Source: JANOZM01 sp031429355
GTDB lineage: Bacteria; Pseudomonadota; Gammaproteobacteria; Burkholderiales; Burkholderiaceae_E
Direction: 5' to 3'
DNA: 64,000 nucleotides
NCBI GenBank assembly: GCA_031429355.1
Contig: JANOZM010000005.1
Coordinates: 62,001-126,000 of the forward strand
The notes under the pieces are model-generated. The model did no database searches and was not told the origin of the DNA. It was given only the letters and a program-made list of their open reading frames with translations. Below, in pieces: positions 41,766 to 49,652 of the stretch; within the stretch, counting starts at the first letter, position 1; every line of letters begins with the position of its first letter. The translations under genes were made by a program, and so were the position numbers.

Positions 41766-42080
41766 ATGCCTACTTTAAATTCCTACTTTCCTAAGCGAGC
41801 GAGCATGTTAGTCGGTGAAAAAGGTCAAGTGACAATCCCCAAACATATTAGGCAAGCAACTGGCGTTTCGCCAGGTAGTGAGGTGTCGTTTAGTTTGGAT
41901 GGCAGCAAAATTGTAATGACTAAGCTTTCCACTAATGTAAAAAATGATCGTCGGCAATTAGTTCGTAAAGCGGCGGCACGTGTTCGCGCAAGCTTTAGCT
42001 CGGAATTCAAGCAGCTAAGCGCTGCGGAAATCATGGATTTTCTTCGCACCGACGGCAATGTAAAAAAACGTGGCGTCTAG
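41766..42080 (+). CDS. AbrB/MazE-type antitoxin
   Basis: A 104-residue antitoxin with the swapped-hairpin AbrB domain MLVGEKGQVTIPKHIRQATG, VSPGSEVSFSLDGSKIVMTK. The remainder (VRKAAARVRASFSSEFKQLS) is a helical toxin-binding tail. ATG 41766 gives the full frame; ATG 41805 would start directly at the AbrB domain. It overlaps the PIN toxin gene by 11 bases. It should bind DNA upstream of itself and neutralise the toxin. Confidence 0.85.
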   Translation: MPTLNSYFPKRASMLVGEKGQVTIPKHIRQATGVSPGSEVSFSLDGSKIVMTKLSTNVKNDRRQLVRKAAARVRASFSSEFKQLSAAEIMDFLRTDGNVKKRGV

Positions 42081-42507
42081 CCTATTGAGCTACGATGGTC
42101 GCACCGGCGTTTTGGTCGATACTAATGTGTGGATTGACTGCATTGACGAAACCAGCCCGTGGCACGACCGAGCCATCGATCAGCTACAAGTCTGCGGCGA
42201 AAAGTTTGTCCTTCACGTGAACCTTATTATTTATACCGAGCTTCTAGTGCCCGGGCCCGATATCGCTGCTGTTGATATGCTGCTCGACGTCTACGATGTA
42301 CAACGTAGTCCGCTTCCTTGGTCCTGTGCTGCTCTGGCCGCAAATGCTTTTGCAACGTATCGCCACCGTGGCGGAAATAAGTTACTTCCGTTGCCGGATT
42401 TTTACATCGGGGCACACGCGGCAGTAAATAATTTCAGTATCCTTACCCGAGATCCTAGCGGCTATCAGAGCTACTTCCCGCGCTTAAAGTTAATAAGCAT
42501 CGAATAG
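42070..42507 (+). CDS. PIN-domain toxin (VapC-like)
   Basis: A 145-residue PIN endoribonuclease starting at GTG 42070. It has VLVDTNVWIDCIDETSPWHD with the first acids, LIIYTELLVP with the second, and LPDFYIGAHAAVNNFSILTR, DPSGYQSYFPRLKLI with the last. All expected catalytic acids are present. It overlaps the AbrB-type antitoxin gene by 11 bases. The pair sits between recQ and a truncated recQ duplicate. Confidence 0.87.
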   Translation: MASSLLSYDGRTGVLVDTNVWIDCIDETSPWHDRAIDQLQVCGEKFVLHVNLIIYTELLVPGPDIAAVDMLLDVYDVQRSPLPWSCAALAANAFATYRHRGGNKLLPLPDFYIGAHAAVNNFSILTRDPSGYQSYFPRLKLISIE

Positions 42508-42547
42508 CTATCGAGAAAAAGTTAGAATTATGTGCTTTGATCAACCC

Positions 42548-44398
42548 CTAAAACCCTCGAATAATCTCAACAATCGCGTGCCCATATTTCTCGCGCCGCT
42601 TCTCGCCCATCCCAGCAATCCCAATTAAATCATCCTCGGTCCGCGGCCTTGCCTGAGCCAATGCAATCAATGTACTGTCATGCATGATGACGTAGGGCGG
42701 CACATTTGTAGTTTTTGCTTGCTCGGTACGCCATTGTTTAAGCGCATCAAAAATTGGATCGTCACTAGCGGCCGTTGTTTTAGTTGCACTGCTTTTCGAT
42801 TTTTTGTTTTTAGTGCTACTGGCTTCTTTAGCCGCAAAAATTGATTCTTTAATTAATATTTTGCGCTCGCCTTTAAGCACGGGTTTCGCTAGGTCGGTTA
42901 AGTGCAAAGTGTTAAACGCCTCAAAGTCGGGTTCGATTAAACGCAAGCTTATGCACTGGCGCAAAATCGCTCGCCATTGTTGGTCGTTGCATTCCTTGCC
43001 CACGCCAAAGACGGCTAATTCGGTATGACCAAAGCGCAGGGTTTTTTCGGTGCTTTTACCAAGTAATACATCAATAATGTGGGCGGCTCCAAAACGTTGG
43101 CCGGTGCGGTAAATAGCTGACAATAATTTTTGGATGATGATGGAAGCATCCATTGTTATTGGTGGCGTGTTGCAGTTATCGCAATGACCACATTGATAGT
43201 TGGCGCCGTGCTCTTCACCAAAGTACTCTAGCAAGTGCAAGCGTCTACATTGCGCGGTTTCTGCTAGGCCTAAAAGCGAATCGAGCTTGGCTGAACTTAG
43301 GCGTTTGTATTGCTCGTCCGCTTCGCTTTGTTCAATCATACGGCGCTGTTGAATAACGTCCTGTAAACCAAAGGTCATCCAAGCTTGCGAGGGTTTGCCA
43401 TCGCGCCCCGCGCGCCCGGTTTCTTGATAGTAACCTTCGATACTTTTGGGTAAATCTAGGTGCGCTACAAATCGCACATCGGGTTTGTCGATGCCCATAC
43501 CAAACGCAACGGTCGCCACCATTACGATTGCATCGTCGCGTAAAAATTTTGCCTGATTATTGGCGCGTACGGCTTGATCCAAACCCGCGTGATAGGGCAG
43601 GGCATCAATGCCTTCTTCGTTTAAAAACGCGGCGGTTAAATCGACTTTGTTGCGCGAAAGGCAATACACAATTCCTGCGTGCCCTTCATGATGCGTACGT
43701 AAAAATTTTAGTAGCTGGCGGCGCGGATCAGTTTTATCAACGACTGCATAATGGATGTTAGGTCGATCGAAACTAGAGACATAAACCGTGGCGTTTTCGA
43801 GCGATAATTTCTCTATTATTTCGGCGCGGGTTTGCGTATCGGCGGTAGCCGTCAGCGCAATACGCGGAATGTTTGGAAAGCGCGCATGCAATACGGTTAG
43901 TTGCGCGTATTCTGGCCGAAAGTCGTGACCCCACTGCGAAACACAATGCGCCTCGTCGATTGCAAACAAGGCGACTTTAATATTGCCCAACAGTTCGAGG
44001 GTGCGTTCTGTCATCAAACGCTCGGGGGCGATGTACAGCAAGTCTAATTCGCCATCAATTAGTTGTCGTTCAATTCGGCTGGCGGTTGAAGCACTTAAGC
44101 TGGAGTTTAAAAACGCTGCCCTAATGCCAACCGCCTCAAGCGCATCGACTTGATCTTTCATTAGCGCAATAAGCGGCGAGATAACAACACCAACCCCGTC
44201 ACGCATTAGGCTTGGAATTTGGTAACACAACGACTTGCCGCCGCCCGTAGGCATTAGCACAAGGCAATCACTGCCAGCCACGACTTCGTCGATAATAGTT
44301 GCTTGGGAGCCTCTAAATTGGTCGTACCCGAAGTAGTGGGAAAGTAGGCCTAGTGCTGATTTTGGAGTGGTTTTTAAAGCTATTTTGGACGCGGGCAT
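42548..44398 (-). CDS. recQ: ATP-dependent DNA helicase RecQ
   Basis: A 3'-5' helicase for recombination and fork repair. The 616-residue protein has Walker A MPTGGGKSLCYQIP, the DEAH box IDEAHCVSQWGHDFRPEY, QETGRAGRDG (motif VI), the zinc site CRRLHLLEYFG with CGHCDNC, an RQC winged helix, and a C-terminal HRDC domain (KQWRTEQAKTTNVPPYVIMH). A Ser/Lys/Thr-rich linker near residue 515 joins RQC to HRDC. Length and order match E. coli RecQ. Its last 330 bases are duplicated at 41266-41633. Confidence 0.96.
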   Translation of the reverse strand: MPASKIALKTTPKSALGLLSHYFGYDQFRGSQATIIDEVVAGSDCLVLMPTGGGKSLCYQIPSLMRDGVGVVISPLIALMKDQVDALEAVGIRAAFLNSSLSASTASRIERQLIDGELDLLYIAPERLMTERTLELLGNIKVALFAIDEAHCVSQWGHDFRPEYAQLTVLHARFPNIPRIALTATADTQTRAEIIEKLSLENATVYVSSFDRPNIHYAVVDKTDPRRQLLKFLRTHHEGHAGIVYCLSRNKVDLTAAFLNEEGIDALPYHAGLDQAVRANNQAKFLRDDAIVMVATVAFGMGIDKPDVRFVAHLDLPKSIEGYYQETGRAGRDGKPSQAWMTFGLQDVIQQRRMIEQSEADEQYKRLSSAKLDSLLGLAETAQCRRLHLLEYFGEEHGANYQCGHCDNCNTPPITMDASIIIQKLLSAIYRTGQRFGAAHIIDVLLGKSTEKTLRFGHTELAVFGVGKECNDQQWRAILRQCISLRLIEPDFEAFNTLHLTDLAKPVLKGERKILIKESIFAAKEASSTKNKKSKSSATKTTAASDDPIFDALKQWRTEQAKTTNVPPYVIMHDSTLIALAQARPRTEDDLIGIAGMGEKRREKYGHAIVEIIRGF

Positions 44399-44495
44399 TG
44401 GTTGCAGCTAAGAATCGGTAGGAAATTGGTACAATTGTAGGCTTAGTTGAACAAGCGGTCTTTAAGACGTTTGGTTGATGCCGGTGTGAAAAAGT

Positions 44496-44520
44496 GGGCT
44501 GTTAGCTCAGTTGGATGAGG
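44496..44520 (+). pseudogene. 5' fragment of the CAU tRNA
   Basis: GGGCTGTTAGCTCAGTTGG repeats the first 19 bases of the complete tRNA at 44658 with one change, and the bases before it (GTGAAAAAGTG) also match. The tRNA homology ends in the D-loop and runs into hairpin-rich DNA. Not a functional tRNA. Confidence 0.75.
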
Positions 44521-44528
44521 CCCGTGTC

Positions 44529-44623
44529 TCCAAACAGACTTGAGTCTGTTTGGACGGAGCCGAATCTAAGCGGCTTGCAAGCCGCGCAGTGGGTTTTTCG
44601 ACGTCGCTTTATTGTCGAAAAAC
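44529..44623. repeat. Cluster of perfect palindromes replacing the rest of the upstream tRNA copy
   Basis: Three hairpins follow the 5' tRNA fragment. CCAAACAGACT/AGTCTGTTTGG forms an 11-base stem at 44530-44553. GCGGCTTGCAAGCCGC is a 16-base palindrome at 44570-44585. GTTTTTCGAC/GTCGAAAAAC is a 10-base stem at 44593-44623. Such density of perfect inverted repeats is unlike the surrounding DNA. Confidence 0.7.
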
Positions 44624-44657
44624 GAGCAGAGAGTAGTTTTATTGTTGTGAAAAAAGT

Positions 44658-44734
44658 GGGCCGTTAGCTCAGTTGGTTAGAGCAGAGGACTCATAATCCT
44701 TTGGTCGGGGGTTCAAGTCCCTCACGGCCTACCA
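44658..44734 (+). tRNA. tRNA with CAU anticodon (Ile2 or Met)
   Basis: A complete 77-base tRNA including an encoded CCA end. The acceptor stem pairs GGGCCGT with ACGGCCT (first pair G-U). The D-arm is AGCTCAGTTGGTTAGAGC, the anticodon stem-loop GAGGACTCATAATCCTT with CAT at the anticodon, and the T-arm GGGGGTTCAAGTCCCTC. CAU may be elongator Met or the lysidine-modified Ile2; the D-arm and anticodon loop do not settle which. It is flanked by broken copies of itself on both sides. Confidence 0.92.
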
Positions 44735-44769
44735 CTTAATCAGTCAATCTAGTTGTTCTAAAAGCGCTC

Positions 44770-44857
44770 GGATTATGAGTACTGAGAGCTAGCTCGCGCT
44801 TGCAAGCGCGAGCCGTGTTGCGGGCTCGCCGTGTACGGCTCGAAATCCCCGCAACAC
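44770..44857. repeat. Palindromes and inverted anticodon piece before the downstream tRNA fragment
   Basis: GGATTATGAGT at 44770-44780 is the reverse complement of the tRNA's own anticodon-loop sequence (44689-44699). A perfect 22-base palindrome centred on CTTGCAAG covers 44792-44813. GTGTTGCGGG (44815-44824) pairs with CCCGCAACAC (44848-44857), with a small GCCGT/ACGGC hairpin inside. The first arm of CGAGCCGT/ACGGCTCG overlaps both, allowing alternative folds. Confidence 0.65.
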
Positions 44858-44894
44858 TCTTTGGTCGGGGGTTCAAGTCCCTCGCGGCCTACCA
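44858..44894 (+). pseudogene. 3' fragment of the CAU tRNA
   Basis: These bases repeat the last 37 of the complete tRNA (variable loop, T-arm, acceptor 3' strand, CCA) with one change, and the following CTTAATCAGTCAAT also matches the flank of the intact gene. It lacks the first half. The antitoxin gene of a HigBA pair ends 16 bases further on, so this looks like an attachment-type duplication of a tRNA 3' end. Confidence 0.75.
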
Positions 44895-44909
44895 CTTAAT
44901 CAGTCAATT

Positions 44910-45215
44910 CTAAACCGATGCAACCGTTACCTTCAAAGGCTTGGTCTTAATACGCTTTTGAACCTGCCACAGATCATGTGCCATTTGCTGTGCCAACCAT
45001 ACCCTTGCATCACCACCCCGATCAATGCCTAACCATTTTTCGATTCGTAAAGCCATCTCGGGTGATATCGCAGATCGGCCATTGATGACGCGACTCATGG
45101 TCGGCCTAGTGACGCCTAACTGTTTCGCAGCGGTTGTTACTGTAAGTCCAAGCGCCGGTATTATGTCATCGCGTAGCGTTAAGCCGGGATGAGGTGGATT
45201 GTGCATAGTGTTCAT
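44910..45215 (-). CDS. higA: HigA-family antitoxin
   Basis: A 101-residue HTH antitoxin: MHNPPHPGLTLRDDIIPALG, LTVTTAAKQLGVTRPTMSRV, INGRSAISPEMALRIEKWLG. This is the VapI/HigA signature, ending with ARVWLAQQMAHDLWQVQKRI. Its start lies six bases after the toxin stop, with AGGA before the ATG. HigA binds HigB and represses the operon. The gene ends next to a tRNA 3' fragment. Confidence 0.92.
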   Translation of the reverse strand: MNTMHNPPHPGLTLRDDIIPALGLTVTTAAKQLGVTRPTMSRVINGRSAISPEMALRIEKWLGIDRGGDARVWLAQQMAHDLWQVQKRIKTKPLKVTVASV

Positions 45216-45221
45216 ACGTTC

Positions 45222-45503
45222 CTAATGGTAGTCCTGATAGTCAACTAAAATGGCATCAATTCCTTCGAACTTAAACGTCATTCGCCAATTGCCGTTAACC
45301 CAAACAGAATAATGGCCCTTCAATGATTCACCTTTAAGCGGGTGTAACTTCCAGCCAGGTATTGCCATGTCCTCGGGCTTGCTTGATTCGTTCAAGCGTG
45401 AAAGCTGTCGACTTAGACGTAGCGCATGCGCAGGTTGAATACCCGCTTTCGATCCGGATTCAAAGAATGCTTGCAAACCTTTGTGCTTAAAACTTTTTAT
45501 CAT
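45222..45503 (-). CDS. higB: HigB-family mRNA interferase toxin
   Basis: A 93-residue RelE-superfamily toxin: MIKSFKHKGLQAFFESGSKA, then GWKLHPLKGESLKGHYSVWV, NGNWRMTFKFEGIDAILVDY. These match the HigB/YgjN-type toxins that cut mRNA at the ribosome. Toxin-first order with HigA downstream is standard. The histidine and aromatic C-terminus (YQDYH) are retained, so it is probably active. Confidence 0.92.
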   Translation of the reverse strand: MIKSFKHKGLQAFFESGSKAGIQPAHALRLSRQLSRLNESSKPEDMAIPGWKLHPLKGESLKGHYSVWVNGNWRMTFKFEGIDAILVDYQDYH

Positions 45504-45504
45504 C

Positions 45505-45522
45505 TTACATTGTAACGTGTAA
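45505..45522. promoter_or_regulatory. Candidate HigA operator
   Basis: TTACATTGTAACGTGTAA just before the higB start contains TTACA repeated in inverted form (TTACA-T-TGTAA, and a second TGTAA). Palindromes of this kind upstream of higBA are bound by HigA. Inferred from position and symmetry. Confidence 0.45.
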
Positions 45523-45717
45523 CGCTACGGCGCACAAGGTGGTGCGGGTTGTAGTCTATTCGACGTTTACGGATTTGCCTTTACGCACGACTTGCCAGAC
45601 ATTCCAACTTTACAGCCGTTAATCGGCACATTGCGTTTCGTACTATGCGAACAAGTTAAATTACGGGCATTGTTATATTTGCTTTACCGTTGCGAATACA
45701 AAACCAGCTAAAACACT

Positions 45718-47604
45718 TTGTCTAATGCCCGAATTTTGAAAAATTACGCTTTTCCAAAGCCGCGTTTTTCGCTCCGCCATGTTTTGATTGTGCCTTATGT
45801 CTTATTGGTGTTTGCCGTCGCGGCGATCATTATTGCGTTGTCGTATTCGACCGGCCGCCGTTCAGTAGAAATCGTTACGGTGTCGTTGCTAACGGAAACC
45901 TCTACCCGTATCGGGCAGGCGATTGATAGGCACATTATGGGTTCATCGGCGGTGCTAGAGGCTGCGTTTCCCGAAGGTATGCCAGTTGCTCCGCGGTTGG
46001 AGAATGAATTAAAGAATCTACGTCATCGGTTTTGGATAGCAACATCATTACATCGCGACCCAAACAATTATGTTTATTATGGCAACCGCTTAGGTCAAGT
46101 GTTTGGTCTGAAGCGACTCGAAGGGACCGAAGGCGAGTTGCGTATGAAGTTGGACGCCAACCAGCCTCGTGAGTTTTACCGCTTCGACGGTATTGATGGC
46201 AAGCCCACTTTGCAGTTAAAAGAAACCAAAATGTTTGATCCGCGTGAGCGGCCTTGGTACAAAGCTGCTGCGAATCGTAATGATCAAACATGGACAGCGG
46301 TTTATATTGACTTTAGCAGCGGTGACTTAATTGCTACGCGTGCACGACGCGTATTAGGTGCCGATAAAGCAGTCGAAGGTGTGGTTGCCACGGACGTTTC
46401 GCTCCGTGCTTTAAATGACTTTGTTGCTAATTTAAAAATCTCGCCAAACGGCCTAGCGGTTATTGTGGAACCCAGTGGCGAGCTGATTGCAGCCTCCAAT
46501 ACGGCAAATATTTTAGTAAAAGCCGATGGCTCGAAGCATCGCGTTAAAGCCGATCAAACAGGTGATCCAGTAATTACTGCACTGTACCAAAAAGCAAAAG
46601 AACGACTTAACGTAAATAGCGAAACCGCAAAGGCAAAGCCAGTTCCACTTGCAGGTCAAACTAAACCAATAATTGGCCCTTTAACGTTTAATTTCGAAGC
46701 GCCAAATGGCGATGCAATGTCTGCCGCAGTCAGCCATTTCACCGACAAGGCTGCTCTTTCGTGGATCACGATAGTCGCCATGCCGCGAAGCGATTTTATG
46801 GGTGGCGTCACTGAAAATTTGATTAAAACGGCTGTGTTAGCAGTGTTGGCTGCTCTAGCCGCGATTGCCTTGGGCTTGCGCGTTTTAAACTGGGTCTCAC
46901 GTGATTTAAGCCAACTATCCGCAGCTGCAGAACGGGTTGGGTTGGGGGAATTGGATACGCCCGTAGGGATCAGCCGTTCGGATGAAATAGGCTCGTTAGC
47001 CAACAATTTCGAACGTATGCAACAAAGGTTACTGCACGATCAATTAACTGGGCTTGCTAATCGTGATGCTTTTACATTGCGGCTAGAGCGTCGTGTAAAA
47101 ATTGCGCTGAATCAGTTGGCACTAACGCCAACGGGCACTGATGCCAACGCAAACGCTTTTGCCGTTCTATTTATTGATTTAAACCAGTTTAAAAAAGTAA
47201 ACGATCAATTGGGGCACGATGTTGGCGATCAAGTTTTAATTGAAACGGCACGACGCTTGGAAACGTTAGTAGGCGCTAGTGATTTAGTGGCTCGTTTATC
47301 GGGCGACGAATTTGCGATTTTGCTCGATAATGTGCAGGGCCAAGCCGAGCTTGAAAAAATTAGAATGAACACGTTTTTAGCCTTGGGTGCTGTGCCCACT
47401 TGCTTGGCAGAAACGACTTTAAAAAATGCCGATATGGGCGGTTCAGTAGGTCAGGCTTTGTTCCCTGATGACGGGATCAGTGCTGCCATGTTGTTAAAGA
47501 AAGCCGATCGCCGGATGTACCGGCAAAAGTTTTCGCGGCGAGGTGAACTTAATGTGCCTAATTCGGTGCGAGAGAAGGCCTTGTCGCGTCGTGAAACCGA
47601 TTAA
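45718..47604 (+). CDS. Membrane diguanylate cyclase with Cache sensor
   Basis: A 628-residue c-di-GMP synthase. TTG 45718 begins a basic N-terminus before TM1 (HVLIVPYVLLVFAVAAIIIA). A periplasmic dCache-like domain spans residues 45-365 (FDPRERPWYKAA, AVYIDFSSGDLIATRARRVL). TM2 lies near 370-395, then HAMP (LSAAAERVGLGELDTPVGIS). The GGDEF domain (about 435-615) has the active loop RLSGDEFAILL, an SGDEF variant that is usually active, and FIDLNQFKKVNDQLGHDVGD. The inhibitory RxxD site five residues before it lacks the Arg, so product inhibition may be lost. No EAL domain. Confidence 0.9.
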   Translation: MSNARILKNYAFPKPRFSLRHVLIVPYVLLVFAVAAIIIALSYSTGRRSVEIVTVSLLTETSTRIGQAIDRHIMGSSAVLEAAFPEGMPVAPRLENELKNLRHRFWIATSLHRDPNNYVYYGNRLGQVFGLKRLEGTEGELRMKLDANQPREFYRFDGIDGKPTLQLKETKMFDPRERPWYKAAANRNDQTWTAVYIDFSSGDLIATRARRVLGADKAVEGVVATDVSLRALNDFVANLKISPNGLAVIVEPSGELIAASNTANILVKADGSKHRVKADQTGDPVITALYQKAKERLNVNSETAKAKPVPLAGQTKPIIGPLTFNFEAPNGDAMSAAVSHFTDKAALSWITIVAMPRSDFMGGVTENLIKTAVLAVLAALAAIALGLRVLNWVSRDLSQLSAAAERVGLGELDTPVGISRSDEIGSLANNFERMQQRLLHDQLTGLANRDAFTLRLERRVKIALNQLALTPTGTDANANAFAVLFIDLNQFKKVNDQLGHDVGDQVLIETARRLETLVGASDLVARLSGDEFAILLDNVQGQAELEKIRMNTFLALGAVPTCLAETTLKNADMGGSVGQALFPDDGISAAMLLKKADRRMYRQKFSRRGELNVPNSVREKALSRRETD

Positions 47605-48149
47605 GACAGTCTGACAATAAACACGACAGCAGCAACCCACCCGACCAAGAAAACAATGCCACTGGCCCAGTACTCGCGCGCCAGTTGCCAATCTGACTTG
47701 CTTGGGGCCACTGCAATCCAAAGCCAAACAATAATTAAGCCGGCCAGCACACTCATTTGAACAGTGAGTTGCTTCGGTAGCTGGTTTGCTTGTTTGAATA
47801 ATGTCGCTAACAACAAAATCCAGCACAACGGTGCCAATGCTATGGCCCCCCCATTCCACCAGCGTAACTGTGCAAAACCAACGTAGCCTAAGCGCCAAGA
47901 ATTTGTGCCGACGCGTTTAGGCCAAAAATTAAAGTTCACCGGTTGTGCTAAAAGAACATAGCCAACAAGCCAGTGCGCAAACTCATGCAAAACTGTTGCC
48001 GGTAGTGTTAGCAATGCCCACGTACGCACAAATTGTTTAAGCGAATGTTGCAACAGCCAAGACAGCCCAATAAAACATACCAAAGTCCAGCTAGGGATTT
48101 CAATCGCCAAAATGTTTTCAAGGGTTGCGGGCACAAACGGTTGTTTCAA
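47601..48149 (-). CDS. Polytopic membrane protein with HExxH motif (M50-like)
   Basis: A 182-residue integral membrane protein with about four hydrophobic segments. LPATVLHEFAHWLVGYVLLA carries an HExxH zinc motif inside a membrane helix, as in site-2-type proteases and metallopeptidase-like membrane proteins, but the second metal-ligand motif (NPxG/LDG) of M50 proteases is not evident. The start is TTG 48149; an internal GTG is possible. It overlaps the diguanylate cyclase stop by four bases in convergent orientation. Protease activity is uncertain. Confidence 0.6.
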   Translation of the reverse strand: MKQPFVPATLENILAIEIPSWTLVCFIGLSWLLQHSLKQFVRTWALLTLPATVLHEFAHWLVGYVLLAQPVNFNFWPKRVGTNSWRLGYVGFAQLRWWNGGAIALAPLCWILLLATLFKQANQLPKQLTVQMSVLAGLIIVWLWIAVAPSKSDWQLAREYWASGIVFLVGWVAAVVFIVRLS

Positions 48150-48201
48150 AGTAGCTAGGGTCAGCGTTGCCCGTATTATAGGCGCGTGTTATTTTGTGGG
48201 G

Positions 48202-48696
48202 ATGAGCCAATCTGCAATCACACTACGGGATCCAAAACCTGGCGACCTGGGGTTTATAGTCCATCAACAAGCCGCGTTATACGCAAAAGAATACGGCTGG
48301 GACTGGACTTTTGAAGCACTGATTGCACAAATCGTAGCTGATTTTATCCGCGAATTTAATCCAACGATGGAGCGCTGTTGGATAGCCGAACTCGATGGAA
48401 AAGTTGTAGGCTCGGCCTTCGTTGTCAAGCAATCGGAACAGGTTGCAAAGTTAAGAATGCTATACGTTCATGAAGCTGCACGTGGGCGAGGTTTAGGCAA
48501 ACATTTGGTCAACGAATGTATTGAATTTTCTAAAGCCAAACGCTACCAAACAATTGTATTGTGGACAAACGATGTATTAACCGCCGCTCGGCATATTTAT
48601 GAAGCGGCCGGTTTTACGCTTATTGATGAATCAAGCCACTTTAGTTTTGGTCATCAGCAAACTGGCCAAAACTGGGCGTTGAATTTAAATAACTAA
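48202..48696 (+). CDS. GNAT-family N-acetyltransferase
   Basis: A 164-residue acetyltransferase. The start at ATG 48202 matches the family N-terminus (SQSAITLRDPKPGDLGFIVH). Motif A for acetyl-CoA is LRMLYVHEAARGRGLGKHLV, followed by ARHIYEAAGFTL, the classic GNAT end. The sequence resembles the GNAT domain often fused to MarR regulators, here stand-alone. The acceptor substrate is unknown. Confidence 0.88.
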   Translation: MSQSAITLRDPKPGDLGFIVHQQAALYAKEYGWDWTFEALIAQIVADFIREFNPTMERCWIAELDGKVVGSAFVVKQSEQVAKLRMLYVHEAARGRGLGKHLVNECIEFSKAKRYQTIVLWTNDVLTAARHIYEAAGFTLIDESSHFSFGHQQTGQNWALNLNN

Positions 48697-48726
48697 CGAA
48701 GGCCAATCGATTAAATACAAATCAAA

Positions 48727-49353
48727 TTACGATTTATATTTAATCGAACATCCGTAAGGTTTGGTGCTGGCATTGCTAATTGCTTTTCCCGATCCGTGCT
48801 CAGTTAAACTTTGCTGCACATAATTGGTCGCTTTAGCAATATCGTCTTTATTCGAACTAGGAATGCTATCAATTCCGCCCGCATACACAAGGGTGCCCTT
48901 GGCATCAATGATGTACATATGCGGGGTAGTTCGAGCGCCATAGGCTTTGCCAATCGCACCGTTTTCGTCCATCAAAGTACGTGAAGCAATAGCATTTTTT
49001 GATTTCATCCATGCGCCTAACTTTGCTGGTGCAAGATAGTCTTGATGTGCTGGTTCTGTCGAGTTAATCGCCAGCCATACGACGTTCTTTCCTGTAGCCA
49101 TTTTTTGGGTGCCCTGCATGTTGCCCCCGTCGTAATGTTTACGGACATAAGGGCAGCCGGGGTTCACCCACTCTAAAACAACTGTTTTGCCTTTGTAGTC
49201 GGCCAAACTAACCGATTTGCCGTCGACATCTTTAGCACTAAAGTTGGGCGCGGTCTGGCCAATTGTGGCCGCCGCTACGTTCGAACCTAGTACAAGTAAA
49301 AAAGTACTAAAAGCGGTTGCGACTATTGTTTTTGCATTTGAGGTGAAGTTCAT
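48727..49353 (-). CDS. Exported redoxin (thioredoxin-fold) protein
   Basis: A 208-residue periplasmic thioredoxin-fold protein with signal peptide (KTIVATAFSTFLLVLGSNVA, then AAA). The AhpC/TSA-Redoxin core has GQTAPNFSAKDVDGKSVSLA, VVLEWVNPGCPYVRKHYDGG with a single active cysteine (GCPYV), and YGARTTPHMYIIDAKGTLVY. Two further cysteines are absent except one near the C-terminus (PYGCSIKY), which might resolve a disulphide. Probably a peroxiredoxin- or TlpA-related reductase; the partner is unknown. Confidence 0.85.
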   Translation of the reverse strand: MNFTSNAKTIVATAFSTFLLVLGSNVAAATIGQTAPNFSAKDVDGKSVSLADYKGKTVVLEWVNPGCPYVRKHYDGGNMQGTQKMATGKNVVWLAINSTEPAHQDYLAPAKLGAWMKSKNAIASRTLMDENGAIGKAYGARTTPHMYIIDAKGTLVYAGGIDSIPSSNKDDIAKATNYVQQSLTEHGSGKAISNASTKPYGCSIKYKS

Positions 49354-49652
49354 TTCGGTGGGCTCCGTGTTTAAAACAAAGTTGTAGTCGAGTATTTAGC
49401 TGATGCTTTACAAAGAAAAAACGAACTAACGAGAGCGTAAATCGCGTTTGTTAAATAATAACTCGCCCGCGCTTTAAATTTGTTGGTCGAACAGCCCGAA
49501 TTTAAATGTGACCGAAGTCTCACATCAAAATTCCATCGATTTGTCATAGACCGTTCGGATGGTCGAATTGCCCTTTTGTGGCTTGAACCCTTGGGAAACT
49601 CGGTTTTGGAACGCAAGCTTCGTGTGTTGTCTTGGACAAAAGATTAAGTGCG

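Noticed and set aside
44496..44520. A second tRNA gene upstream of the complete one
   Set aside because: Only the acceptor 5' strand and part of the D-arm are present; no anticodon or T-arm follows.
44529..44554. Hairpin read as a transcription terminator
   Set aside because: No T tract follows and it lies within a series of palindromes; it looks like repeat structure.
47494..47898. 134-codon minus-strand frame over the end of the diguanylate cyclase
   Set aside because: It overlaps two well-supported genes and shows no domain or start signal.
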